From Pseudomonas sp. B21_DOA (lineage in GTDB: Bacteria; Pseudomonadota; Gammaproteobacteria; Pseudomonadales; Pseudomonadaceae), in contig CP086683.1 of assembly GCA_030544685.1 (NCBI GenBank), positions 3,596,001 to 3,660,000 on the forward strand: DNA of 64,000 nt, given 5' to 3'. A model generated the notes under the pieces. It saw only the letters and a program-made list of their open reading frames with translations. It was not told where the DNA came from and ran no database searches. This document shows, piece by piece, positions 13,108 through 23,726 of this stretch. Made by a program: the position numbers and the translations under genes. Numbering within the stretch: the first letter of the stretch is position 1; each line of letters opens with the position of its first letter.

Positions 13108-16100
13108 ATGCACCTGCTCAGGACCCAGCCCGGCGGATTCGTCTCGGACGACAACATTGCCGATCTCGGACAAACCCCCGCCGAGCTGGTGATCCTGTGC
13201 AGCGGCGATTCCAGCCTGGCGCTGCTCGCCGAGGCTGCGCAGCAACTGCCCGAAGACTACCCGAGCCTGCGTCTGGCCAACCCGATGCAGGTGCAGAATC
13301 ATGCCTCGGTCGACCTGTACGTCGACGAAGTGCTGCGCCACGCCAAGGTCATTCTGATCTCGCTGCATGGCGGTATTGCCTATTGGCGCTATGGCGTCGA
13401 GCGGCTGGTCGAGTTGTCGGAGCGCGGCGTGCAACTGATCCTGGTGCCCGGCGATGACCGCCCGGATCCGGAGTTGAGCGACTTGAGCACGGTCAGCGCC
13501 GAAGTCCGCGATCGACTCTGGCAATTTCTGCGTCAAGGCGGCATGGGCAATGCGCTGGATTTCTTCCATTGCCTGGGCAACCAATGGTTCGCCCGCGATT
13601 ACCCGTGGAGCGAGCCGCAAACCCTGCCGCGCACGGCGATTTATCACCCACAGAAAAACAGCGCTGCCCTGAGCGATTGGCAAGCCGAATGGCGACCCGA
13701 TCAACCCGTGGCGGCGCTGTTGTTCTATCGCTCGCATTTGCAGGCGGCGAACACGGCGTTCATCGATGTGTTCTGTCAGCGTTTGCAGGCAGCCGGACTC
13801 AATCCGCTGCCGATCGCGGTGGCCAGTCTGAAAGAACCCGGTTGCTTGTCGGTGGTCGAGGGCTGGCTGGATGAAGTCGAGGCGGGGGTGATTCTCAACA
13901 CCACCGGTTTTGCCCAGTCCAGCCCCGAAGCGCCGCATCTGCGCCCGTTCCGCCGCAACATCCCGGTGATTCAAGCGATCTGCGCTCAGGACAACGAGCC
14001 CGGCTGGCGCGACAGCGAGCAGGGCCTGGGGCCGCGCGATCTGGCGATGCACATTGCTTTGCCGGAGCTCGACGGGCGCATCATCAGCCGACCGATCAGC
14101 TTCAAGGATCTGGCCTGGCGCAGCGAGCGCAGTCAGTCCGATGTGGTCTGCTACCGCGCTCAGCCCGAACGCATGGATTTCGTCGCCGAACTGGCGCGGC
14201 GTTGGGTTGCTTTGGCACGCGTGCCGAACGGCGAAAAACGCATCGCCCTGATCCTTGCCAACTACCCGACCCGCGACGGCCGCATCGGCAACGGTGTGGG
14301 CCTCGATACGCCGGCGGCGGCGCTGAACATCCTGCGGGCATTGCGTGCCGAAGGTTATCCCATCACAGCTGAGTTGCCCGACAGCGGCACCGAGCTGATC
14401 CAGCAACTGCTCGGCGGTGTCAGCAATGACCTCGACAGCCTCGATCTGCGTCCCTGTCAGCAGAGCCTGGCGATGGACGATTACCTGGCAATGTTCAACG
14501 CGCTGCCGGAGGCAAATCGCGCGGCGGTGGTCGAACGTTGGGGATCACCACACAACGATCCGATGTGCCGCGACGGCCGCCTGATGATCGCCGGTCTGCG
14601 TTTCGGTCTGACCTTTGTCGGCATTCAGCCGGCCCGGGGTTATCAGGTCGATCCGAGCGCGGTGTATCACGACCCGGATCTGGTGCCGCCGCACGGTTAT
14701 CTGGCGTTCTATTTCTGGTTGCGCAACACCTACGGCGCTCACGGCGTGATCCACGTCGGCAAGCACGGCAATCTCGAATGGCTGCCGGGCAAGGGCGTTG
14801 GGCTATCGGAAAACTGCTGGCCGGATGCGTTGCTCGGGCCGCTGCCGAATATCTATCCGTTCATCGTCAACGACCCGGGCGAGGGCGCTCAGGCGAAGCG
14901 GCGTACCCAAGCGGTGATCATCGACCACCTGATGCCGCCGCTGACCCGCGCCGAAACCTACGGGCCGCTGCGCAATCTGGAGTTGCTCGCCGACGAATAT
15001 TACGAGGCGCAACTGCTCGATCCGCGCCGCGCCCGTGAGCTACAGCGCGACATTCTGCAATTGGTGCGAGACACGCAGATCGACCGCGAACTGCAACTGG
15101 ATGCTGCGCTGGACAGCGACGCCGATGCGGCGATCTGGTTGCCGCGTCTGGACACTTATCTGTGCGATCTGAAGGAATCGCAGATTCGCGATGGGTTGCA
15201 CATATTTGGCGTATCGCCGAGCGGGCGCTTGCGTATCGACACGTTGCTGGCGCTGCTGCGCATCCCGCGCGGAGACGGCAAGGGCGCGCAGTCGAGCTTG
15301 TTGCGAGCGTTGGCCAAGGCGTTTGAGCTCGGTTTTGATCCGCTGGATTGCGCGTTGGCCGATCCCTGGAGCGGCCGGCGGCCGACCGAGTTGCAGACCA
15401 TCAGCGAAGAAGTCTGGCGCACCGCCGGCGACACCCGCGAGCGCCTCGAATTGTTTGCCGCAGACCTGATCTCCCAGACACTACAAAATCCCTGTAGGAG
15501 TGAGCCTGCTCGCGAAGGCCTCGGGTCCGGCAATTCAGTTTTGAATGACACACCGCTTTCGCGAGCAGGCTCGCTCCACAGGGGCCAGGGTGGTCTGATG
15601 TGAATGAGATCATCCAGTCCCTGCGCGAAGTCGTCGCCCCGCGCCTCGACGCTTGCGGGCCGGCTGAAATGCGCGGTCTGCTCGACGCCCTCAGCGGTCG
15701 TTTCGTCCCCGCCGGCCCCAGCGGTGCGCCCAGCCGTGGCCGCCTCGATGTGTTGCCTACCGGTCGCAACTTCTATTCAGTGGACGTGCGCAACCTGCCG
15801 ACCACCACCGCGTGGCGCATCGGGTTCCAGTCGGCAACGCTGATCCTCGAACGACATTTGCAGGATCATGGCGATCACTTGCGCCAGTTGGGCTTGTCTG
15901 TCTGGGGCACCGCAACCATGCGCACCGGCGGCGACGACATCGCCCAGGCCATGGCGCTGATGGGCGTGCGTCCGGTCTGGGCCACGGGCAGTCAGCGCGT
16001 GGATGACTTCGAAATTCTGCCGCTGAGTCTGCTCGATCGCCCGCGTGTTGACGTGACGCTGCGGGTTTCGGGGTTTTTCCGTGATGCGTTTGCCAATCTC

Positions 16101-16954
16101 ATCCGCCTGTTCGACGCCGCCGTGCAAGCGGTGGCCGCGCTGGACGAGCCTGACGACTTGAACCCACTGGCCGCCAAAGTGCGCGCTGAACGTGAAGCGC
16201 TGCTGCAAGCGGGCATTGATGAGGACACCGCGCGGCGTCAGGCCGGGTGGCGCATCTTTGGCGCGAAACCGGGGCGTACGGCGCGGGAGTGCAAGGCGCT
16301 ATCGATGGGCGTTTGTGGCAGACCCGCGAAGACCTCGCCGAGGTTTATCTGAATTGGGGTGCCTACGCGTACGGCGGCGCTGACGAAGGTACCGCCGCCC
16401 GCGAGCAATTCAGTCAGCGCTTGAGCCAGGTGCAGGCAGTGCTGCAAAACCAGGACAATCGCGAGCATGATTTGCTCGATTCCAATGATTATTACCAGTT
16501 CCAGGGCGGCATGCTCGCGGCGGTGGAGAGCCTGCGTGGCGAGGCGGCAGCCAGTTATCACGGCGATCACAGCCAGCCGGATCTGCCGAAGATTCGTACC
16601 TTGAAAGAAGAGCTGAACCGCGTGGTGCGCTCGCGCGCGGCCAACCCGAAGTGGATCGACGGGGTCAAGCGTCACGGCTACAAAGGCGCGTTCGAACTGG
16701 CGGCGACCGTTGATAATCTGTTCGCCTTCGATGCCACGACGCAGCTGATCGACGACCATCAATATGCGTTGCTGGCGGATGCGTACTTGCTTGACCCGGC
16801 GACCCGGGATTTTGTCCGTGAGCATAATCCCCATGCACTGCGCGACATGACTGAGCGCATGCTTGAGGCGCAGCAGCGCGGGATGTGGCAGGAGCCGGGA
16901 GCGTATAAAGAGGCGCTGGAAAACCTCCTGCTGGACATAGAAGAAGACACCTGA
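13108..16954 (+). CDS. cobN: Cobaltochelatase subunit CobN, carrying an internal REPIN and frameshifts
   Basis: Large subunit of the ATP-dependent aerobic cobaltochelatase that inserts Co2+ into hydrogenobyrinic acid a,c-diamide. The first 790 or so residues are normal CobN (HVGKHGNLEWLPGKGVGLS near residue 550). After LFAADLISQTLQN the frame runs into a REPIN (15490-15584) and stops at 15601-15603. The conserved C-terminus resumes in another frame at EIIQSLREVVAPRLDACGPAEM, and shifts once more at the G run 16271-16274 (FGAKPG / AYGAGVQGAIDGRLW). One base restored at each point gives an open frame of about 1282 codons, near the usual CobN length, with roughly 35 REPIN-derived codons inside. 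The alternative is a genuinely split, inactive gene. Confidence 0.85.
15490..15584. repeat. REPIN inside cobN
   Basis: CCCTGTAGGAGTGAGCCTGCTCGCGAAGG and the inverted partner TTTCGCGAGCAGGCTCGCTCCACAGGGG flank a spacer of about 35 bases. It lies within the coding region of cobN rather than between genes. Confidence 0.92.
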
Positions 16955-16965
16955 CACAACGCGAT

Positions 16966-17059
16966 CCCTGTAGGAGTGAGCCTGCTCGCGATAGCGATAG
17001 TTCAGCAAATCCATAAGTTGACTGATACACCGCCATCGCGAGCAGGCTCACTCCTACAG
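16966..17059. repeat. REPIN between cobN and the chelatase ID gene
   Basis: CCCTGTAGGAGTGAGCCTGCTCGCGATAGC and its inverted mate GCGAGCAGGCTCACTCCTACAG enclose a 40-base centre. It occupies most of the 141-base gap between two genes of one operon. Confidence 0.93.
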
Positions 17060-17095
17060 TTGAAACAATTCACCGACCATGAGCGAGTACCCAAA

Positions 17096-18768
17096 ATGAC
17101 CGACACCCCACATTTCCCGCTCTCCGCCGTGGTCGGCGCCGATGACTTGAAGCTCGCCCTGTGCCTGACGGCCATTGACCCGAAAATCGGCGGCGTACTC
17201 ATCGAAGGGCCGCGCGGCATGGCCAAGTCGACATTGGCCCGGGGCCTGGCGGATCTGCTCGCCAGTGGCCAGTTCGTCACTTTGCCGTTGGGCGCAACTG
17301 AAGAACGCCTGGTCGGCACCCTCGATCTCGACGCTGCCCTGAGCGACGGGCGCGCGCAATTCTCCCCGGAGTATTGGCCAAGGCTGACGGTGGCGTGCTG
17401 TACGTCGATGAAGTCAATCTGCTGCCCGATCACCTGGTGGACCTGTTGCTCGATGTCGCCGCCAGCGGCACCAACCTGATCGAGCGTGACGGCATTTCCC
17501 ACCGGCATTCGGCGAGGTTCGTCCTGATCGGCACCATGAATCCGGAAGAGGGCGAATTGCGGCCGCAACTGCTTGACCGGTTCGGCCTGAACGTCGCCCT
17601 CAGCGGGCACACCGCGCCCGCCGAGCGCGGACAGATCATTCGCCGGCGGCTGGATTTCGACAGCGATCCACAAGGGTTCTGCGCGCAATGGGAAAGCCAG
17701 CAGCAGATTTTGCGTTCGTGTTGTGAACGCGCCCGCGAGCGCTTGGCAGCCATCCCGCTGGATGATGCGGCACTGGCGCTGATTACCGAGCGTTGCTTTG
17801 CCGCTGGCGTTGATGGCCTGCGCGCCGATCTGGTGTGGTTGCGCGCAGCGCGCGCCCATGCCGCGTGGCGGGGGCGGATGCGATTGCGCAAGAGGATATC
17901 GACGCGGTGGCCGAATTTGCCCTGCGCCACCGCCGTCGCGAGCAGCCCTTGGCTGGCGCGGAGCCACAAGCGCAATCTCCGTCAGCCGCAGACAGCAAAC
18001 CCAGCGAAGGGCAGGGCCAGTGGGGCGAGATGCCGGCAACGGCGCAAGCCACCGGTGCCCGCCGCGAAGTTCCGAGCTGGCCGCCGCTGGCAAAAAGCCC
18101 TAGGCATTCGCCCCCGATCCGATGCGGGGGCGAATGCCAGGCCCCGTGCCGGACAACTCGCCAATGGCCGCCAGGGCCAGCGGAATGGGGCCGGCAGCGG
18201 ATCGGTGAACTGGCCGGGCACGCTCCTCAATGGCCGCCCCCGGCGCCGCGCCGATCTGCTGTTCCAGCAACGCACCCGCTCACCCCATGAGATCTGGCTG
18301 GTGATCATCGATGCGTCGGCTTCCACTCGTCGCCATCAGGCCTTGAGCGATGCCAAGGGCCTGCTCGCGCAACTGTTCGACGACGCTTACCGCCAGCGGG
18401 CGCGGCTGGCTTTGCTGACGGCCAGTGGCACCGCGCCGAAATGGCAGGTGCAAGGATTGAAGGCCTCAAGCGGCCTGAGCGTCTGGCTCGACGGCCTCGG
18501 CGCCGGTGGCGGCACGCCGTTGCTCGCGGCGCTGGCGCAGGCGCAGCAGTGGCTGACAGTGCGGCGCAAGCGCTTTCCCGCCGAACGGCAGCGCTGCCTG
18601 ATCGTGACCGATGGTCGCCTGAAGGACGTGTCTGGGTTGCCCGTGCTGGCGTGCCCCGGATTGCTCATCGACATTGAGCGCGGGCCGATTCGCCTGGGCC
18701 GAGCGAAAGAACTGGCGACCGCGCTGCAAGCGCAGTATCAGCATATCGATGAGCTGGGTTTACGCTGA
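17096..18768 (+). CDS. Cobaltochelatase ATPase/VWA subunit (ChlI-ChlD fusion), four inferred one-base losses
   Basis: Putative partner of CobN: an AAA+ ATPase with a C-terminal von Willebrand A domain, as in magnesium-chelatase I and D subunits. The N-terminal part has Walker [10 protein letters not shown] and, after a shift at 17368, the Walker B region [17 protein letters not shown] second shift at the G run 17870-17874 links AAWRG to [17 protein letters not shown]. Two more losses at about 18065-18100 connect the linker to the [20 protein letters not shown] block. The VWA domain begins at [10 protein letters not shown], whose DxSxS is the MIDAS metal site. The total fits a whole number of codons only with four added bases (or one). 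Start [10 protein letters not shown] at 17096. It sits in the riboswitch operon after cobN. Confidence 0.85.
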
Positions 18769-19125
18769 AATCCGCTGCGCCGCTCAAACCCTGTGGGAGC
18801 GAGCTTGCTTGCGAAGGCGTCTTCAGCAGCGCTGAAAATCTCCGGTCGAGTTCATTCATACAGATTTTGAAATGATTTGCCGCTGTGGAACGGGCCGGTC
18901 GACCCTGTACGCTCCAAGGCCATTTTGCATTCAGGATTTACATGAACACCCTCTCGGAGCCTCCCAGTCAGCATTCTCCAGCGCGCCTTCGCGCGGTCTT
19001 GATCCATTCGCAGCATCCCGTCTTCCGACTCCCGACTATGGTTGATAACGCGGCTCTTGAGCCTTCGCGTTGCACTTCGCCGTGTCCGGCAGCCTGAATT
19101 CACCGAAGAGAGATCGAGACGTTTT
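18769..19125 (+). other. Intergenic leader before the TerC/CBS gene
   Basis: The 357 bases hold a single REP unit (18789-18819) and a leader of about 300 bases. A possible 51-codon reading frame from ATG 18942 with a weak CAGGAT site is not supported by any family resemblance. Other TerC-family genes can have regulatory RNA leaders, but I cannot match this one to a known class. Confidence 0.4.
18789..18819. repeat. Single REP unit
   Basis: CCTGTGGGAGCGAGCTTGCTTGCGAAGGC is one REP unit without an inverted partner nearby. Confidence 0.75.
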
Positions 19126-20684
19126 ATGGAATGGTTAGCGGATCCCACGGCCTGGTTAGGCCTGTTGACTCTGATCGTGCTGGAACTGGTACTGGGTATC
19201 GACAACCTGGTGTTCATCGCAATTCTTGCCGACAAACTGCCGCCGCATCAGCGTGATCGTGCGCGGATCATCGGCCTTTCGCTGGCGTTGATCATGCGTC
19301 TGGGCCTGTTGGCGAGCATTTCCTGGCTGGTCACGCTCACACAGCCGTTGTTCGAGGTGTTCGACAAGAGTTTCTCCGGGCGTGATCTGATCATGCTGTT
19401 CGGTGGTGTGTTCCTGTTGTTCAAGGCGACGATGGAACTACATGAACGCCTCGAAGGCCATGTTGGCGAGCGCTCGACCAACACAACCTACGCGCTGTTC
19501 TGGCCGATCGTCGCGCAGATCGTGGTGCTCGACGCGGTGTTCTCCTTGATGCGGTGATCACCGCCGTGGGCATGGTCGATGAACTGGCGGTGATGATGAT
19601 CGCGGTGATCATTTCCATCGGCCTGATGATCGTCGCCAGCAAGCCGCTGACCCGCTTCGTCAACGCGCATCCGACCGTGATTATGCTGTGTCTGGGCTTC
19701 CTGATGATGATCGGTTTTGCCCTGACCGCAGAAGGTCTGGGCTTCCATATCCCGAAAGGTTACCTGTACGCGGCCATCGGTTTTTCGATCCTCATCGAGG
19801 TGTTCAACCAGATCGCCCGGGCTCGGCGCAAACGTTCGATGCAGGGCGTGCACCCGATGCGCGAGCGCACTGCGCATGCGGTGATGCGTCTGCTCGGTGG
19901 CCGCAAGCTGGCGGCGGAGGAGGTTGGCGAGGAAATCTCCGACCTGCTGGACAACGGTGAAGCGCCGGTGACCGAGCTGTTCGACCGTCGTGAGCGGGTG
20001 ATGATCAGCGGTGTGCTGCAACTGGCGGAACGGCCGATTCGCAACCTGATGACGGTGCGCGCCGACGTTGACCTGATTGATCTTGCCGATGATGCCGAAA
20101 CCATTCGTACGAAGTTGATGCATTCGTCGTACTCGCGCTTGCCGTTGATTCGCGATGGTGCGGTGGATGAGCCGTTGGGCTTCGTACACAAGAAGGAACT
20201 GCTCAAGGAATATCTGGCCGGAAACGAGCCGAGCCTTGAGCATCTGGCGCGCAAGGCGATCAATCTGCTCGACAGTTATTCGATCCTCAATGCGCTGGAG
20301 CAAATGCGCGCGGCATCGACGCACATCGCCTTCGTGGTCAACGAATTCGGCGATTTTGTCGGCGTACTGACCATGACCGACATCCTCGAATCGATCGCCG
20401 GCGAGTTACCCGACGCCAGCGAAATCGAAGGCCCGGACGTGGTCGAAGAGCGCGGCGGGTTTCTGGTCAGCGGCGCGCTGCCCTTGGCTCGCGTTCGCCA
20501 GCGTACCGGCTTCGATGCCGAGCCGACCGAGGATTATCAGACCATGGCCGGGTTGGTCATGAGCCTGCTGGATCGGTTGCCGATGACCGGTGATCGACTG
20601 GAGTACGAGGGCTGGCAATTGACCGTCAAAGCCGTTGAAGAACGACGCGTTACGCGGGTGCTGCTGGAGCGTGCTGCCGCGTAA
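19126..20684 (+). CDS. TerC-family membrane protein with CBS and CorC domains, one frameshift
   Basis: Inner-membrane protein whose N-terminal 230 or so residues carry several hydrophobic helices with the TerC signature ([20 protein letters not shown]), followed by a CBS-domain pair (about 290-420, from [15 protein letters not shown]) and a CorC/HlyC-type C-terminal domain ([14 protein letters not shown]). This is the YegH/YoaE layout; the transported substrate is unknown, though TerC relatives are linked to metal ions such as Mn2+. The frame breaks near 19545: VVLDAVFSL is followed in the next frame by [13 protein letters not shown], a contiguous TerC motif. With one base restored the product is 519 residues. 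The ATG at 19126 is chosen because it starts at the conserved [10 protein letters not shown]. Confidence 0.9.
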
Positions 20685-20716
20685 TACTTGAGCTCTCTAC
20701 AGGCGATGCCGGCCTC

Positions 20717-20782
20717 TTCGCGAGCAAGCTCGCTCCCACGTTTGAAACGGGTTCCAATGTGGGAGCGAGCTTGCTCGCGAAT
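20717..20782. repeat. REPIN
   Basis: TTCGCGAGCAAGCTCGCTCCCAC and inverted GTGGGAGCGAGCTTGCTCGCGAA face each other with a 19-base centre. This is the AAGCTCGCTCCCAC variant, different from the copies in cobN. Confidence 0.92.
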
Positions 20783-20809
20783 GCGATTTGGTAGTCTGGT
20801 GAGGCTCGT

Positions 20810-21241
20810 TCAGAACATCCGGCGTAGGCGTGCACGTGGGACTGTACGCAAAGTACGGAGTGTCCGACGCAACCAAGTCAGATCATGCGTTCGTTTGCGC
20901 GCGGCAACGGGCGCTTTGGTCTTGCCGATATGCGCAGCGAAATCCCGTGCGAGGGTTTCTTCAGTGCCAATGCCTTTGAGCTTTTTGATCAGCCTGCCAT
21001 TTTTGTAAAACAGCACTGTAGGCGTGCCGGTCACGTTCGGGTGGCGAGGCGATTGGCTGGTGTTAAGCATATAGATGTTGGCGCGCAGTCGGTAAGGCTC
21101 GGCAATCTGCCGAAAGATCGGCCCGGCCCATTCGCAGGCGGGGCAGTGGTCGTTGGCGAAATAAAGAATGACCGGGCGCCAGGTTTTCAGGGTTTTGCGG
21201 TATGTTTCTGGCAGGACTGCCATCGGTGCTCTGGACCTCAT
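20810..21241 (-). CDS. Thioredoxin-fold protein with CPAC site and Arg-rich tail
   Basis: The 143-residue protein has a thioredoxin fold: ILYFANDHCPACEWAGP carries the redox pair CPAC near residue 34, and TGTPTVLFYKNGRLIKKL includes the cis-proline segment. It probably acts as a cytosolic thiol-disulfide protein; no signal peptide or membrane helix is seen. The start at 21239-21241 has AAAGGA nine bases upstream, and MAVLPETYRK six codons later is the alternative. The last 30 residues are strongly basic with a TLRTLRT repeat, not part of the fold. It is flanked by a REPIN and an orphan gene, with no evident pathway. Confidence 0.8.
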   Translation of the reverse strand: MRSRAPMAVLPETYRKTLKTWRPVILYFANDHCPACEWAGPIFRQIAEPYRLRANIYMLNTSQSPRHPNVTGTPTVLFYKNGRLIKKLKGIGTEETLARDFAAHIGKTKAPVAARKRTHDLTWLRRTLRTLRTVPRARLRRMF

Positions 21242-21331
21242 CGAATGATCCTTTTTTCGAGTGAAACGGTTACGTGTTCGTGGAAAAAACGAGTTACCCC
21301 TGGCTGTCAACTCGTTTTCTACAACTATGCG

Positions 21332-21736
21332 TCAGAGCAGCTTCGACAGAGTTACATCACCGAAGTAGGCACCAAACTCATCGAAAGTCCCGTCATTGGA
21401 TTCCAGTTTGACTATGAACTTCAGAGTCGAAATCTGCGTCGTGAATTGTTCGAATTTCACTGTCCACTCCTGACCACCCCCGACGTTGAGGTGAACCGGC
21501 TCGCCAGTCGGGACAGGCTGCACGGTAATGCGACCCGCAAATCCGGCCAGCGTCATCATCCTTGCCGACAACATAAATGTCCCGCCGCCGCCTTCCCCAG
21601 TCATGACCTCCTGACTAATGGAATGCGGCGTTGCAATGACGCAGTCACCGGCCACGAACTTGACGTCAGATGGATTGGACACCGTCCAATGTGTGCCTTC
21701 TTGGGAAAAGTCGCCGTTCTTGATCAGATTAGCCAT
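21332..21736 (-). CDS. Hypothetical protein, possible carbohydrate-binding-like beta-sandwich
   Basis: I do not recognise the family. The 134-residue product begins MANLIKNGDFSQEGTHWTVS, a pattern seen at the start of galactose-binding-like and carbohydrate-binding beta-sandwich domains (NGDFSxxxxxW). It ends with strand-like segments (FGAYFGDVTLSKLL). There is no signal peptide, so if it is exported it does not use the general pathway. It stands alone between the thioredoxin-like gene and a long intergenic region. Confidence 0.65.
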   Translation of the reverse strand: MANLIKNGDFSQEGTHWTVSNPSDVKFVAGDCVIATPHSISQEVMTGEGGGGTFMLSARMMTLAGFAGRITVQPVPTGEPVHLNVGGGQEWTVKFEQFTTQISTLKFIVKLESNDGTFDEFGAYFGDVTLSKLL

Positions 21737-22154
21737 GTCAATATTCCTTATTGAGTGAGAGTTACAAGTGATTCTGCAGCCCTCGTATGGGCTGACCCAG
21801 TTAGCCTGCGGAGTTCATCGCGCACAACTGTCAACTCTGACAGGTAGACAGCTAAATCCGACGAGCGGTATGCAGGCCAAACGATCTCAATTGGTATTTG
21901 CGCTCGCCTCATAAAAACTCACAACGTGCTCCCAAATGTGACGTTACTTTCCCGATACCGGGTAATTACGGGACGCGGGGTTTCGGGGCAGCCACTATGC
22001 GCGGATGCACTCCGTCCGTTAACTCACTGAATAATCTCAACTTTCACGGCTGTCGCATTTTACGCTGAGGCTGTGGCACACTTTCTGCTGTCTATTCCGT
22101 AGTAACAAACCGTGTTCCGGTATAGCGGAATAAACACAATCTGGAGTGCTTGCC
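21737..22154. other. Intergenic region with divergent promoters
   Basis: These 418 bases separate the minus-strand orphan from the transporter operon. No gene, RNA or repeat is evident. The part near 22000-22140 lies immediately upstream of the solute-binding protein gene and must hold its promoter, but I cannot assign boxes with confidence. Confidence 0.5.
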
Positions 22155-23003
22155 ATGCATCGCCGTCCTTCGTTGTTCAAAGCGTGTGTTTTTGTTCTTG
22201 CAGCTTCGTCCGCATTCATGGGTATGGCCCAGGCTGCCGACAGCAAACTCGACAGTGTCCTGGCGCGTGGCAAGTTGATAGTCGGCACCGGCAGCACCAA
22301 TGCGCCGTGGCACTTTCAGGGCGCGGACGGCAAGTTGCAGGGTTTTGATATCGACATCGCCAGGATGGTGGCCAAGGGGTTGTTCAACGACCCGAGCAAA
22401 GTCGAGTTCGTGGTGCAGTCGTCCGATGCGCGGATTCCCAATCTGCTCACCGACAAGGTCGACATGAGCTGCCAGTTCATCACCGTCACCGCCAGCCGCG
22501 CGCAGCAAGTGGCATTCACCTTGCCGTACTACCGCGAAGGCGTCGGCCTGCTTTTACCGAACAACAGCAAGTACAAGGAAATCGAAGACCTGCAGGCGGC
22601 GGGCGATGATGTAACTGTCGCGGTGCTGCAGAACGTGTATGCCGAAGAGCTGGTGCACCAGGCATTGCCCAAGGCCAAGGTCGATCAGTACGACAGCGTC
22701 GACCTGATGTATCAGGCAGTGAACTCCGGCCGCGCCGATGCCGCCGCCACCGATCAGTCCTCGGTCAAATACCTGATGGTGCAGAATCCCGGCCGTTACC
22801 GCAGCCCGAGCTACGCCTGGAGTCCGCAAACTTACGCCTGCGCGGTCAAACGTGGCGATCAGGACTGGCTGAACTTCGTCAACACCGCGCTTCATGAAGC
22901 CATGACCGGAGTTGAGTTCCCGACCTACGCCGCTTCGTTCAAACAATGGTTCGGTGTTGATCTGCCATCTCCAGCCATCGGTTTCCCAGTCGAATTCAAA
23001 TGA
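22155..23003 (+). CDS. Amino-acid ABC transporter substrate-binding protein
   Basis: Periplasmic family-3 solute-binding protein of 282 residues. It has a signal peptide (MHRRPSLFKACVFVLAASSA to AQA), the mature start DSKLDSVLARGKLIVGTGSTNAPWHF region, the GFDIDIARMVAKG ligand-pocket block and the hinge region SGRADAAATDQSSV. Start ATG 22155 has GGAG ten bases upstream. Two permeases and an ATPase follow, making a complete polar amino-acid importer. The downstream RidA and D-amino-acid deaminase-like genes suggest that the substrate is an amino acid that yields reactive imines or a D-amino acid; that is inference. Confidence 0.93.
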   Translation: MHRRPSLFKACVFVLAASSAFMGMAQAADSKLDSVLARGKLIVGTGSTNAPWHFQGADGKLQGFDIDIARMVAKGLFNDPSKVEFVVQSSDARIPNLLTDKVDMSCQFITVTASRAQQVAFTLPYYREGVGLLLPNNSKYKEIEDLQAAGDDVTVAVLQNVYAEELVHQALPKAKVDQYDSVDLMYQAVNSGRADAAATDQSSVKYLMVQNPGRYRSPSYAWSPQTYACAVKRGDQDWLNFVNTALHEAMTGVEFPTYAASFKQWFGVDLPSPAIGFPVEFK

Positions 23004-23054
23004 TCCCGTGAAAGTGGGGCGATTTCAGTCGCCCCGCTCAAGGTACTGCTGACC

Positions 23055-23717
23055 ATGAACTATCAGTTGAACTTTGCCGCCGTGTGGCGCGATTTCGACA
23101 CCTTGCTGGCGGGGCTCGGTCTGGGCTTGCAGCTGGCGCTGGTGTCGATCGCCATCGGCTGCGTGATCGGCCTGCTGATGGCGTTTGCCTTGCTCTCCAA
23201 ACATCGCGCCTTGCGGGTGTTGGCCTCGGTGTACGTCACGGTAGTGCGTAACACGCCGATCCTGGTGTTGATTCTGTTGATCTACTTTGCCTTGCCAAGT
23301 CTGGGGATTCGTCTGGACAAGATTCCTTCGTTCATCATCACGCTGTCGCTGTATGCCGGCGCGTACCTGACCGAAGTCTTCCGTGGCGGCTTGTTGAGCA
23401 TTCCCAAAGGCCTGCGTGAAGCGGGGTTGGCGATCGGCCTCGGCGAGTGGCAGGTCAAGGCTTACGTCACCGTGCCGGTAATGCTGCGCAACGTGTTGCC
23501 GGCGCTGTCGAACAACTTCATTTCGCTGTTCAAGGACACCTCGCTGGCGGCTGCGATTGCAGTGCCGGAGCTGACCTATTACGCGCGCAAGATCAACGTC
23601 GAAAGCTACCGGGTGATCGAAACCTGGCTGGTGACCACGGCGTTGTATGTCGCGGCCTGTTACCTCATTGCCATGCTGCTGCGTTACCTCGAGCAGCGTC
23701 TGGCGATCCGCCGATAG
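23055..23717 (+). CDS. Amino-acid ABC transporter permease 1
   Basis: Inner-membrane permease of the HisM/GlnP type, 220 residues with about five transmembrane helices. The FRGGLLSIPKGLREAGLAIGL segment is the EAA loop that contacts the ATPase, and VTVVRNTPILVLI is the usual signature for this family. It is nine bases upstream of the second permease, indicating co-translation of a heteromeric channel. Confidence 0.93.
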   Translation: MNYQLNFAAVWRDFDTLLAGLGLGLQLALVSIAIGCVIGLLMAFALLSKHRALRVLASVYVTVVRNTPILVLILLIYFALPSLGIRLDKIPSFIITLSLYAGAYLTEVFRGGLLSIPKGLREAGLAIGLGEWQVKAYVTVPVMLRNVLPALSNNFISLFKDTSLAAAIAVPELTYYARKINVESYRVIETWLVTTALYVAACYLIAMLLRYLEQRLAIRR

Positions 23718-23726
23718 GAGGCTGCG

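Noticed and set aside
12109..14406. 765-codon frame on the minus strand across cobW and cobN
   Set aside because: The plus strand carries clear CobW and CobN motifs. The antisense frame has no homology features and is the mirror of their codon bias.
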